Shown in pieces: positions 1-10,079 of a stretch of DNA of 64,000 nucleotides. This DNA is from an uncultured Flavobacteriales bacterium. Its GTDB lineage: Bacteria > Bacteroidota > Bacteroidia > Flavobacteriales_E > Vicingaceae. A model generated the notes under the pieces. It ran no database searches. It saw nothing but the letters and a program-made list of their open reading frames with translations, and was not told the DNA's origin. Made by a program: the position numbers and the translations under genes. Each line of letters starts with the position of its first letter. Position 1 is the first letter of the stretch. The stretch spans positions 31,253 through 95,252 of the forward strand of contig CAJQOH010000007.1 in assembly GCA_905479915.1 (NCBI GenBank), given 5' to 3'.

Positions 1-948
1 AATCAATGGCAATTGTACTGCAAATAAAAAGTACATAAAAGAAGCCATATCTTTTCCTTGTAACTGAAAATACTGCAAATATCCAACCATTACAACCATA
101 ATAACCGCTATAATTTGAGCTACAATTTTTGCCTTTACTTTTCCATATACAACCGCTAGGGTATTACTGAAATACTTTTTATCCCCCTCATAATCTTCTA
201 TATCCTTTATAATTTCTCTAATCATGGTGCTAATAAAAGCAAAAACAGTAAACCCTAAAACCCAATATAAAATACTGTTGAGAATTTCAAGCAATAAATA
301 CTCTACATCTTCAAATGGCGTATACTCTTCTAACCTAAACAACAAAGTATTGACTGTATCATCAGAAAAAGCATGCTGTAAAATCAATTCGTATAAACCT
401 GCAACAAAAGGAACTAAGGCTGCTAACAGAGCTACTATAACGTTACCAATTACAACCTGTTTTTTAAACATAGTAGAATAGTACCACAAAGCTCCAGCAG
501 ACAAAACCTGTATAAAAATAAGTTTCCAATTCCCTAAAACATAAGCTAAATAAGCACCAATCAATATGGCAATTGTATTAATTACAACATGAGCTCCCAT
601 TGCTATTCTACGCTTAATATATTTTCCTACAATAATTTTATCTGGCCTATTTACCCGGTCAACTTTCACATCAAAATAATCGTTAATTATATAACCAGCA
701 GCAGCAATCATAACAGTAGACAAACTCAATAAAAAGAAATTCATATCTGTCATTTTCAACCCAACATTAGGGATATCTTGACCACCAGAAAAAGTATAGA
801 TTATAGGATAAATTACACCATAACGAATTGCATATTGCGTAAGTGCAATAATCAATAGATTCGGTAAACGAATAAGTTTTATGAATGCAACAATAACGTT
901 CATTTTTTTCTTGACTTTACGTAAAAGTATAAAAAGTAATTTAGTCAT
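1..948 (-). CDS. UbiA-family prenyltransferase (3' end beyond window)
   Basis: An open minus-strand frame runs from an ATG at 948 to the window edge with no stop, so the C-terminus is missing; 316 codons are visible. The protein is strongly hydrophobic with several membrane segments. It carries the two aspartate-rich motifs of UbiA prenyltransferases: NDYFDVKVD at about residues 89-97 and a DIEDYEGD stretch at about residues 245-258. These bind the Mg-diphosphate of a polyprenyl donor. The family transfers prenyl chains to aromatic or glycerol-phosphate acceptors in the membrane (menaquinone, heme O, or geranylgeranylglycerol-phosphate type lipids); the acceptor cannot be told from this. A second in-frame ATG at 903 is an alternative start. 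It is divergent from recQ, with about 100 bp between them. Confidence 0.85.
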   Translation of the reverse strand, partial: MTKLLFILLRKVKKKMNVIVAFIKLIRLPNLLIIALTQYAIRYGVIYPIIYTFSGGQDIPNVGLKMTDMNFFLLSLSTVMIAAAGYIINDYFDVKVDRVNRPDKIIVGKYIKRRIAMGAHVVINTIAILIGAYLAYVLGNWKLIFIQVLSAGALWYYSTMFKKQVVIGNVIVALLAALVPFVAGLYELILQHAFSDDTVNTLLFRLEEYTPFEDVEYLLLEILNSILYWVLGFTVFAFISTMIREIIKDIEDYEGDKKYFSNTLAVVYGKVKAKIVAQIIAVIMVVMVGYLQYFQLQGKDMASFMYFLFAVQLPLI

Positions 949-1053
949 AATGATATTAAGTAATTAAGTTTATGTTTAATTCCTTATTTCATAAGCTTCT
1001 CACCTAAATCCTAAAAAAACTTTTACCTTTAAACTTTAAACTCAGAACTAAAG

Positions 1054-2958
1054 GTGGATATTCATCAAATACTATTAAAATATTGGGGGTACAAAAACTT
1101 TCGCCCGTTGCAAGAAGATATTATTAATGCAACATTGGCTGAAAAAGATACACTCGCACTATTGCCTACTGGTGGAGGAAAATCAATTTGTTTTCAGATT
1201 CCAGCAATGGCAAAAGAAGGCATCTGTATTGTTGTTTCTCCATTAATTGCTTTGATGAAAGATCAGGTACAGAACTTGGTAAGTCGCAACATAAAGGCTG
1301 TTGCCATATATGCAGGAATGACCAGAAGAGAAATTGACATTACACTAGACAATTGCATTTACGGTAACATCAAATTTTTATACATCTCGCCAGAACGAAT
1401 AGAAACTGAAATTTTTAAGGAACGTTACAAAAAAATGAACGTTAATCTTATAGCAGTTGATGAGGCGCATTGTATTTCTCAATGGGGTTATGACTTTAGA
1501 CCTGCTTATTTAAATATAACCAACCTACGCAAAGAGAAACCTGATGTAACTTTTATAGCACTAACTGCAACTGCTACTCCTGAAGTTGTAATTGATATAC
1601 AAAAGCAATTAAAATTTAAAAACGAGAATGCGCTACAAAAAAGTTTTGAACGTAAAAACTTAGCCTATGCTGTTCTACCTGAAGATGATAAAAAAAACCG
1701 TATCCTAAAAATTTTAAAGTCAGTACCTGGCACTTCAGTTGTCTATGTTAGGAGCAGAAAAAAGACAAAAGAAATCGCTTTGTTTCTTCAAAAAAATGGA
1801 ATTGCTTCCGATTTCTACCATGCTGGACTTAACAATGAGGAACGAACAATAAAACAAAACAATTGGATCAACAATACTACTCAGGTTATTGTTTCTACCA
1901 ACGCTTTTGGAATGGGAATAGATAAACCAGATGTTCGTTCTGTTATTCATATTGATTTACCAGACTCTCTAGAAGCATACTTTCAAGAAGCAGGAAGAGC
2001 CGGAAGAGATGAAAAAAAGGCTTATGCCATCTTATTGTTTGAGGAGGCAGACAGAATTGATTTAGAAAAAAGAATTGTAAGTAGTTTTCCTGAAATAGAC
2101 ACTATCAAACAGGTATATCAATCGTTGGCCAACTTCTTTCAAGTTCCGATTGGTTCTGCTTTAAACGAGAGTTATTCTTTAAACATCTTAGAGTTTAGTG
2201 AACAGTACAATCTAGAAATATATACGGTATACAATTGTTTAAAATTTTTAGAAAAGGAAGGCTACCTTACCCTATCAGAATCTAATCACAATGCTTCTCG
2301 CATAAAGATTGAAATTAGTAAAGATGACTTGTATGAATTTCAAGTAAAAAACAACAAGTTCGATATCTTTCTTAAAACCATACTAAGATCTTATACTGGT
2401 CTATTTGAAAACTATGCTAAAATTGATGAATTTGAAATCGCTAAACGTCTAAAAAGCAATAAAGATCAAGTCGTAAAAGGTTTACAATATTTAAATAATT
2501 TAGAAATTATAAGCTATCTAGAACAAACCAATCAACCTCAGCTCACCTATTTAACAGAGCGTTTAAATGTTAAAGACATTTCTATCTCTGCCAAACATTA
2601 CCATGAAAGAAAAGAGATTGCTGTAAAAAAAATGGAAAGTGTTATTTATTTTGCTACCGCAAAGCATAAATGTAGAAGTGAAATTCTTTTAAATTATTTT
2701 GGTGAAAAAGATGTTTATCGTTGTGGAGTTTGTGATGTTTGCATGGAAAGAAACAAATTAGAATTAAGTGATGTTGAATTTAGTTCTGTTTCTGACCAAG
2801 TAAAAAAGATAGTGCAAAAAGAAAAGCTTCCTATTACTCAATTAATTAATAAAATTGAAGGAGTAAGAGACGACAAAACCATTAAAGTAATACAATGGTT
2901 AATAGAAAATGATAAATTAGTAAGCAACAAAGAGAATTTATTAGAATGGAGAAAATGA
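1054..2958 (+). CDS. recQ: RecQ-family ATP-dependent DNA helicase
   Basis: 634 residues, starting at a GTG (no upstream in-frame ATG fits the conserved N-terminus). The superfamily 2 helicase motifs are in order: Walker A PTGGGKS at about residues 38-44, DEAH at 136-139 followed by the RecQ-typical CISQWGYDFRP, TATA motif III, then QEAGRAGRD motif VI. A zinc-binding cysteine set (C-R-S...CGVCDVC) near residues 540-566 is the RecQ-Ct zinc subdomain, followed by a winged-helix region. No clear HRDC domain is present, giving the shorter Bacteroidota form. RecQ unwinds DNA with 3'-5' polarity in recombination repair and fork restart. An inverted repeat overlaps the stop codon. The assignment to RecQ is firm; which of several RecQ paralogues it is remains open. 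Confidence 0.95.
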   Translation: MDIHQILLKYWGYKNFRPLQEDIINATLAEKDTLALLPTGGGKSICFQIPAMAKEGICIVVSPLIALMKDQVQNLVSRNIKAVAIYAGMTRREIDITLDNCIYGNIKFLYISPERIETEIFKERYKKMNVNLIAVDEAHCISQWGYDFRPAYLNITNLRKEKPDVTFIALTATATPEVVIDIQKQLKFKNENALQKSFERKNLAYAVLPEDDKKNRILKILKSVPGTSVVYVRSRKKTKEIALFLQKNGIASDFYHAGLNNEERTIKQNNWINNTTQVIVSTNAFGMGIDKPDVRSVIHIDLPDSLEAYFQEAGRAGRDEKKAYAILLFEEADRIDLEKRIVSSFPEIDTIKQVYQSLANFFQVPIGSALNESYSLNILEFSEQYNLEIYTVYNCLKFLEKEGYLTLSESNHNASRIKIEISKDDLYEFQVKNNKFDIFLKTILRSYTGLFENYAKIDEFEIAKRLKSNKDQVVKGLQYLNNLEIISYLEQTNQPQLTYLTERLNVKDISISAKHYHERKEIAVKKMESVIYFATAKHKCRSEILLNYFGEKDVYRCGVCDVCMERNKLELSDVEFSSVSDQVKKIVQKEKLPITQLINKIEGVRDDKTIKVIQWLIENDKLVSNKENLLEWRK

Positions 2959-3006
2959 AGTTCTTAAAAAGCAATACTAGAACTTCATCCTGAACTTGAT
3001 TCAGGC
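2955..3006. repeat. Overlapping hairpins after recQ, second one REP-like
   Basis: Two adjacent dyads are visible. The first has 10-bp arms ATGAAGTTCT (2955-2964) and AGAACTTCAT (2979-2988) with a 14-base A-rich loop, overlapping the recQ stop codon. The second is CCTGAA (2989-2994), five bases, then TTCAGG (3000-3005). The second, in the context TTCATCCTGAACTTGATTCAG, resembles the short palindromic repeats scattered through Bacteroidota intergenic DNA (from memory). No T-run follows, so an intrinsic terminator role for recQ is possible but weak. Confidence 0.55.
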
Positions 3007-3031
3007 CCCATAAAAACAAGAAAGAAATATT

Positions 3032-3490
3032 ATGGAAAAAATCAAATGGACAACAAAAGCATTTAAAAACCTTACGGTTGATGAATACTTTGAAATACTT
3101 TACTTAAGAACAGAAGTATTTGTGGTAGAACAAGACTGTCCTTACCAAGAGGTTGATGAAAAAGACAGACAATCTTACCATCTATTTGGTAGAGCGGAAA
3201 ACGGAACGGTAATGGCCGTTACTAGGATTTTACCAAAAGGTATTTCTTATGCTGAAGCTTCCATTGGTAGAGTTGCACTGAAAAAAGAATATCGAGGAAA
3301 AGGGATTGCTGACACCCTAATGTTAGAATCATTTAAGTTTGTTGAAAACCACATGGGCAAACAAGCAATAAGGATTTCTGCCCAAGAATATCTTTTGAAA
3401 TACTATACTAAACATGGTTTTAAACAAGTTGGGGATATGTATTTAGAAGATGATATTCCACACATAGAGATGCTTGCTCAAATGAACTAA
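3032..3490 (+). CDS. elaA: GNAT family N-acetyltransferase, ElaA type
   Basis: 152 residues, ATG start. The N-terminal segment with LRTEVFVVEQDCPYQEVDEKD (about residues 26-46) is the hallmark of the ElaA subgroup of GNAT acetyltransferases. The acetyl-CoA pyrophosphate loop is R88-G-K-G91-I-A93 in the expected R/Q-x-x-G-x-G/A form. GNAT proteins transfer an acetyl group from acetyl-CoA to an amine; the natural substrate of ElaA is not established. The gene is followed after 3 bases by a small unknown ORF, so the two are probably co-transcribed. A decayed copy of codons 64-93 lies exactly 900 bp downstream at 4121. Confidence 0.9.
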   Translation: MEKIKWTTKAFKNLTVDEYFEILYLRTEVFVVEQDCPYQEVDEKDRQSYHLFGRAENGTVMAVTRILPKGISYAEASIGRVALKKEYRGKGIADTLMLESFKFVENHMGKQAIRISAQEYLLKYYTKHGFKQVGDMYLEDDIPHIEMLAQMN

Positions 3491-3493
3491 ACT

Positions 3494-3751
3494 ATGGAAG
3501 ATTTTATTAAAACAGCTATTGAAGATTTACAAATCATGTATTGTGCTGTGGAACAGGATAAAGGTTCAAATTTTCTATTTTCTGTTCGATTAGCAGACAA
3601 CATGGAAATGGATCGATTGAAAGTGGCCTTAGAGGAAAACAACTTAGTTGTTTTAATTCAAGATGATCTAGTAAACATACCATCATCATATCAAACCAAA
3701 GAGCATATACAAACCCTGATTAACTGTTTTAGATTATCAGTGAGTTTTTAG
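3494..3751 (+). CDS. Hypothetical small protein (85 aa)
   Basis: I do not recognise a family. The ORF begins with ATG 3 bases after the elaA stop codon, and codon use looks like that of its neighbours, which supports a real gene translated with elaA. The product is acidic and soluble, with no signal peptide or membrane segment, and a beta-alpha-beta-like pattern of short hydrophobic runs (FLFSVRLAD, NLVVLIQDD). A short perfect hairpin follows 10 bases after the stop. Function unknown. Confidence 0.65.
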   Translation: MEDFIKTAIEDLQIMYCAVEQDKGSNFLFSVRLADNMEMDRLKVALEENNLVVLIQDDLVNIPSSYQTKEHIQTLINCFRLSVSF

Positions 3752-3760
3752 GAGTCTCAC

Positions 3761-3780
3761 AACGTTATTCAAATAACGTT
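3761..3780. terminator. Perfect 8-bp stem-loop between convergent genes
   Basis: AACGTTAT-TCAA-ATAACGTT is a perfect hairpin lying between the stop of the 85-residue plus-strand gene and the stop of the minus-strand lipoprotein gene. The position fits a bidirectional terminator for two convergent units, but neither side has a strong T-run, so it is called with reserve. Confidence 0.4.
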
Positions 3781-3795
3781 CTAATCTATTGTAAG

Positions 3796-4029
3796 TTAAT
3801 CTAATTCGCAAGCTTTTATAGTATATACTCCTGCAACTGTCTCTTCATAATCATATGCATTACATTCCTCATCAGTTAATCCACTACCAACAGTCTCAGT
3901 CTCTTGAGTTGCAGTAGTTCCTGCACTAAAATCACTACTATTTGTATAACATACACAATCACTTTTTGAGCAGCCAATCAAAACTAATACCCCCATCAAA
4001 ATCGTTAATAAAATTGTTGTTTTTTTCAT
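3796..4029 (-). CDS. Small predicted lipoprotein (77 aa)
   Basis: The N-terminus MKKTTILLTILMGVLVLIGC is a signal peptide ending in a lipobox (L-I-G-C), with the lipidated Cys at residue 20. The remaining 57 residues are acidic and rich in Ser/Thr, with further cysteines in SDCVCYTN, DEECNAYDYEE and IKACELD, which could form disulfides in the periplasm or at the surface. In Bacteroidota small lipoproteins of this type are common and mostly uncharacterised. It stands alone between two plus-strand units. Function unknown. Confidence 0.75.
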   Translation of the reverse strand: MKKTTILLTILMGVLVLIGCSKSDCVCYTNSSDFSAGTTATQETETVGSGLTDEECNAYDYEETVAGVYTIKACELD

Positions 4030-4120
4030 AATTAATCATTCAGTTAATACTCATGTAATGATATTAATTATTCACCACGAAACCTAAAAATGTTAACAAC
4101 ATTATTAATTCACCACTTTT

Positions 4121-4213
4121 ATTAGAATTTTACCAATAGGTATTTCTTATATTGAAATTCCTATTGATAGAATCATATTAAAAAAAGACTATAAAAGAAC
4201 CAGAACTGATTAA
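4121..4213 (+). pseudogene. Decayed duplicate fragment of elaA
   Basis: The 31 codons here translate as IRILPIGISYIEIPIDRI followed by ILKKDYKRTRTD and a stop. This lines up without gaps with ElaA residues 64-93 (TRILPKGISYAEASIGRV...LKKEYRGKGIAD) encoded at 3221-3313, at a constant offset of 900 bp. The DNA is also clearly alike. There is no start codon or upstream domain, and the acetyl-CoA loop glycines are lost (YRGKGIA became YKRTRTD). It is therefore a non-functional remnant of a second elaA-like gene. Weak similarity may continue to about 4245 with a deletion. Confidence 0.85.
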
Positions 4214-4267
4214 CCACTTTAAATAATTTGTGAGTTTTAAAACCAATTAATTCCAAATCGAATAACT

Positions 4268-4645
4268 ATGAAAGTTACTACCGAAAAAAATGAAAAAATT
4301 GCCAATATGATATTTGGTTCCATTTACCCACTTTATCTCAATAGGTTGGAGAAAAATGGCAGAACAAAAGAAGAACTCAACCAAGTAATTAATTGGTTTA
4401 CTGGATTTGATCAAGGTACTTTACAAGAACTTATCGATGAAAAAGTAACTTTTAGAACATTTTTTAAGAAAGCCAAAATTAATCCAAACGCCCACATGAT
4501 TAAAGGAGTTGTTTGTGGTTATCGAATTGAAGAGATTGAGGATGAGTTTGAATTGTATAAACAATGTAGGCAAATGGAAAAACTCATTGATGAATTGGCA
4601 AAAGGTCGTAAAATGGAGAAAATCTTACGCGAAGAAAAAAAGTAA
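4268..4645 (+). CDS. DUF2200 domain-containing protein
   Basis: 125 residues, ATG start. The sequence matches my knowledge of the DUF2200 family closely along its length: KIANMIFGSIYPLYLNRLEK near the N-terminus, the central GRTKEELNQVINWFTGFD, then NPNAHMIKGVVCGYRIEEIE and a C-terminal LAKGRKMEKILR. The family is small, cytosolic and mainly alpha-helical, and has no proven function. The gene ends 3 bases before the convergent ligA stop. It appears monocistronic, preceded by 238 bp that contain the elaA remnant. Confidence 0.88.
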   Translation: MKVTTEKNEKIANMIFGSIYPLYLNRLEKNGRTKEELNQVINWFTGFDQGTLQELIDEKVTFRTFFKKAKINPNAHMIKGVVCGYRIEEIEDEFELYKQCRQMEKLIDELAKGRKMEKILREEKK

Positions 4646-4648
4646 AAA

Positions 4649-6703
<2,055 letters not shown>

Positions 6704-6742
6704 TTATACTTCTTAATTTTGAATTATAAATTCATTAACAAA

Positions 6743-7435
6743 ATGACAGGTTTAGAAAAAGGTAAAGCATTATTTGAAAAACAAGAATACAATGAGGCTA
6801 TTGAAGCTTTAAACTCTTTCTTGACTGAAAATGAAAATAATGCTGATGCACTATACACTAGGGCTATTTGCTACAGAAAAATTGATCAATTCAAAAAGTC
6901 TATCGCTGATTTTACAACTATGCTCATCCGTTTACCAAACGAACCAACCTTATTGTGTGATAGAGGTATATCTCACTTCCACAATAAAGATATTGAATCT
7001 GCAATGGTAGATATGAATAAGGCTGTTGAGATAGACCCTAACAATCCTTACCGCTATTCTAGTAGAGCGTACATCAGATCAAGATCTGATATTGACGGTG
7101 CAATTGCTGACTACGAAAAGGCTGTTGAATTAGACCCAAAAGACGAAATTGCTTTAAATAATTTAGGGTTATTGCATGAGAATGCTGGCAGAATGAAATC
7201 CGCTCAAAAAAATTACAAAAAAGCAAATACAATTATTGGTTATGACCCTGATAAAAGGCAAGAAGAAATAAACAAAAACACGATAGAAGAACAACTAGAA
7301 AATACAGCTTCTAAAAATGAAGAAACTCAACCTATAGAATCTTTAGGAAAAATTATGCTGAGTGTTTTTACAACCAAACAAGGTCGAAAAGAATACTTTA
7401 ATTACCTCAAGTCAATAATTAAGAAGAAGGAATAA
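6743..7435 (+). CDS. Tetratricopeptide repeat protein
   Basis: The open frame can begin with TTG at 6719, but the ATG at 6743 (MTGLEKGKALFEKQEYNEAI) is the better start because it begins at the first TPR helix; it gives about 230 residues. Four to five TPR units fill residues 1-170 (AIEALNSFLTENENNADALY, KSIADFTTML, AMVDMNKAVEIDPNNPYRY, AIADYEKAVELDPKDEIALN), followed by a charged tail. There is no signal peptide, so it is a cytosolic protein-interaction scaffold. The partner cannot be inferred. It is divergent from ligA and convergent with the receiver gene. Confidence 0.85.
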   Translation: MTGLEKGKALFEKQEYNEAIEALNSFLTENENNADALYTRAICYRKIDQFKKSIADFTTMLIRLPNEPTLLCDRGISHFHNKDIESAMVDMNKAVEIDPNNPYRYSSRAYIRSRSDIDGAIADYEKAVELDPKDEIALNNLGLLHENAGRMKSAQKNYKKANTIIGYDPDKRQEEINKNTIEEQLENTASKNEETQPIESLGKIMLSVFTTKQGRKEYFNYLKSIIKKKE

Positions 7436-7453
7436 GTAGAACTCAATAAATAT

Positions 7454-7906
7454 TTAAACCATACTAGGAAAAGGATGTTTCAAGTAAGAGAATACTTTCT
7501 CATAAGTTTTACCTGAAACTTCTTCTGACAAATAAATCATTCCATTATTGATCAATTCAATTGCCTCTTCATAAACATTTTTACTTTCTCCTTTCTTAAT
7601 AAAACCTGAAGCTCCAGCAGTTATCATCTCTTTTATAAACTCAGGGCTCTCCCAAAAAGAAGTTGCTAGTATTTTAATATCTGGATCAATTTTTTTTAAC
7701 TCTCTAGTCGCGTCAATCCCATTCATATTTGGCATATTCACATCCATTAAGACAACATCATAATCATTTTTCATAACCAAATCTATAGCCTCATAGCCAT
7801 CAGTAGCTTCTCCTTTTACAACAATCATTGAATCAGATAGAACTAATTTCAAACCATCTCTAACAATATCTCTATCATCTACAACTAACAACCTTATTTC
7901 ATCCAT
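7454..7906 (-). CDS. Stand-alone response-regulator receiver protein
   Basis: 150 residues. A CheY-like receiver fills residues 4-125: acidic pair D10-D11, phospho-acceptor D55 in VVLMDVNMPN, T82 in ILATSFWE, and K104 in GFIKKGESK. The sequence style (DIVRDGLKLVL, NMNGIDATREL) is that of NarL/LuxR-type regulators, yet the roughly 30 residues after the receiver show no helix-turn-helix. It is therefore either a single-domain receiver acting through protein contacts or a regulator that has lost its DNA-binding domain. No histidine kinase gene is adjacent. Confidence 0.88.
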   Translation of the reverse strand: MDEIRLLVVDDRDIVRDGLKLVLSDSMIVVKGEATDGYEAIDLVMKNDYDVVLMDVNMPNMNGIDATRELKKIDPDIKILATSFWESPEFIKEMITAGASGFIKKGESKNVYEEAIELINNGMIYLSEEVSGKTYEKVFSYLKHPFPSMV

Positions 7907-8085
7907 AATTAAAATTTCAAGTCAGATAAAATTAGAAAGAAAAAGAAGTAAAAACATCAGTATTTTTACTTAGTGGGAAAAATAAATGAAACAATTTAAC
8001 AAGTAAATTGATTTTCCTTGATTTTCATAACAAATGGTAAACATCAGATTAAAATCATTTTAATAAATTAATAATACGATAACAT

Positions 8086-9987
8086 TTACCTTTTAATAAA
8101 CAAGTATAAATACCCGTCACTCTTTTTTGTTACGTTATAAAACAAATCTCCTTTATATTCAAAAAAATCTTTATTTGTAGAAGAAACAATGCAATCTAAT
8201 TTATCTTCTACTTTTATTTGGTCACACAAATCAAAAGAATTTAAATGTATAGGCCTTACACCATCACGATAAGAATCTGTAAATAATTGATACTCTAATT
8301 CAAATTTTTTGAGCTTCAAGCCTACATTCTTATACCCCCTATCTTCTATCATATCCACAACATTTTTATAATCACTATGAAACTCTAAAAAGCGACTAAA
8401 ATACTTTTTATACCTATCATCCGTCACCTTAATTTCTGATGTAAATGGTACAACAGTAATCAATGGACGACTATAATTAAACAATAAAATAACCACAGCA
8501 TTAAATACAAATCCAAAAATCACCAAATAAATTAAAATTTTAGATTTCAACTCTTTTATTATAAAATACGCCAAAACAACAGTATGAAAGATGTAAAAAG
8601 GAGCATGCAACTTAATCCAAGGTTGCCATTTCAAATAAAAACAAAAGAATAAGAATGATAAAATAATAACTATAAGTAAAACGACTATCCCCCTATTGTA
8701 TTTTTTATAAAATATGAATAACCATATAATAGTTAGTAGCATTAATATAGTATGATATGTATTTGCTCCATTGTTTTCATGAGTAGACAAAGGATCTACA
8801 GAGTAATTTATGTAACTAATATTGTAATCGTTTATATCTACATTAATTAGTTCATGAATTTTCTCGGTGGCAGCTGCTGCTAAAGGCGCAATCTTAGGTA
8901 ATCCAAATTGATTGGATAAATTTTTTGTAACACTAGAAATTAAACCCGTTACGGAATGAGTTTCATTAGCATACGAATTTTGAAGACTAGGATTTGTACC
9001 AAGTATACTGGAGGTAAGTTGATAATTCCTTGAAAAATGGGCAAAATTTATCACAACAAATACCAGTCCTACCAGCAAATAATTAAGCCAAACTATTGGC
9101 ATTTTTTTAAATGCAATTTGGTATAAATGATAGACAGCCCAACTAAAAATAAATGGAGTCAAATATAAATACGCAGTACTTTTTGTTGCAGCAGCCATAC
9201 CCAAAGCACACCCAAGAAAAATGAAATTTACAATGGCCTTACCTTTTCTTGTTTTAATTAAAAAATAAATACTCACCACCATAAAGAAAGATACTACCAA
9301 TTCATTATGTGTAGATGAACCCAATAAAATTACCTCTGGGATACATATTAAAATAAAAACTGAAAGTATTTGTCCGAACCTACTTAGCTTTAATTCTTTG
9401 CCGATCAAGCTTATTCCTATAGCTGTTCCTATTAAATAAAACAGCTGAACTGTATTAGAAAGAAAGTCATTACCTAGTAATAAGTTAACATTCAAAAGCA
9501 TTACCTCTGAAAAAACAGGGAAAATTAACTGTTGATGAAATGGTGTTCTATAATGAGCTAAGCTTTCATTTTTAATCCAATGAATCGTTCTAGCCATATG
9601 ATAAAGCATAGAATCCCAATTATTGGTAGGGTAAATTAATCCTTGAACCAAAATTCCAACAAGAATAAAACCAGAAAAACCAATTAAAAACTTTTCAAAA
9701 AAAGAAAGTCTTTTTAATCCATTTTTGGTTTTAACCAAAAAAGCTCGGAGCTTTTTATAGGATTTTTTTTGATAAACAGCATAAATTATAACAGCATCTA
9801 TAACGCCCCAAGCTGTTATCAAACTATAATAATTTAAGGATTTGAACAAACTCAAAACCTCTGTTAATCCTAATACTAATACTGAGAATAATAAAATAGA
9901 CTTCAATATAGATAACCTTGTATCATCGCCAGATATAGAGAGCAAGGTTATACCTAAAAAACATATCAATAACAAAATAACGGCCAT
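8086..9987 (-). CDS. Membrane glycosyltransferase, GT39/ArnT-like (copy 1 of 3)
   Basis: 633 residues with about a dozen hydrophobic segments. The first periplasmic loop contains NWDSMLYHMARTIHWIKNES (from about residue 123), the acidic motif region typical of ArnT/PMT-like (RgtA/B/C/D-like) enzymes that use lipid-linked sugars. A hydrophilic C-terminal domain of about 130 residues follows. The family moves a sugar from a polyprenyl-phosphate carrier to lipid, glycan or protein on the outer face of the inner membrane; donor and acceptor are unknown here. It is the last and most diverged member of a tandem array of three genes of identical length, 92 bp downstream of copy 2. The upstream stretch resembles that of copy 3, so the duplicated unit included non-coding DNA. 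Confidence 0.82.
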   Translation of the reverse strand: MAVILLLICFLGITLLSISGDDTRLSILKSILLFSVLVLGLTEVLSLFKSLNYYSLITAWGVIDAVIIYAVYQKKSYKKLRAFLVKTKNGLKRLSFFEKFLIGFSGFILVGILVQGLIYPTNNWDSMLYHMARTIHWIKNESLAHYRTPFHQQLIFPVFSEVMLLNVNLLLGNDFLSNTVQLFYLIGTAIGISLIGKELKLSRFGQILSVFILICIPEVILLGSSTHNELVVSFFMVVSIYFLIKTRKGKAIVNFIFLGCALGMAAATKSTAYLYLTPFIFSWAVYHLYQIAFKKMPIVWLNYLLVGLVFVVINFAHFSRNYQLTSSILGTNPSLQNSYANETHSVTGLISSVTKNLSNQFGLPKIAPLAAAATEKIHELINVDINDYNISYINYSVDPLSTHENNGANTYHTILMLLTIIWLFIFYKKYNRGIVVLLIVIILSFLFFCFYLKWQPWIKLHAPFYIFHTVVLAYFIIKELKSKILIYLVIFGFVFNAVVILLFNYSRPLITVVPFTSEIKVTDDRYKKYFSRFLEFHSDYKNVVDMIEDRGYKNVGLKLKKFELEYQLFTDSYRDGVRPIHLNSFDLCDQIKVEDKLDCIVSSTNKDFFEYKGDLFYNVTKKSDGYLYLFIKR

Positions 9988-10079
9988 AAACTAAAATTAA
10001 CGAGATAAAGAAAAGGAATCAAATTTATTTACCACTGATCTTAAACCAAAATTATCAAAAGCCACAAAACATACTGCCA

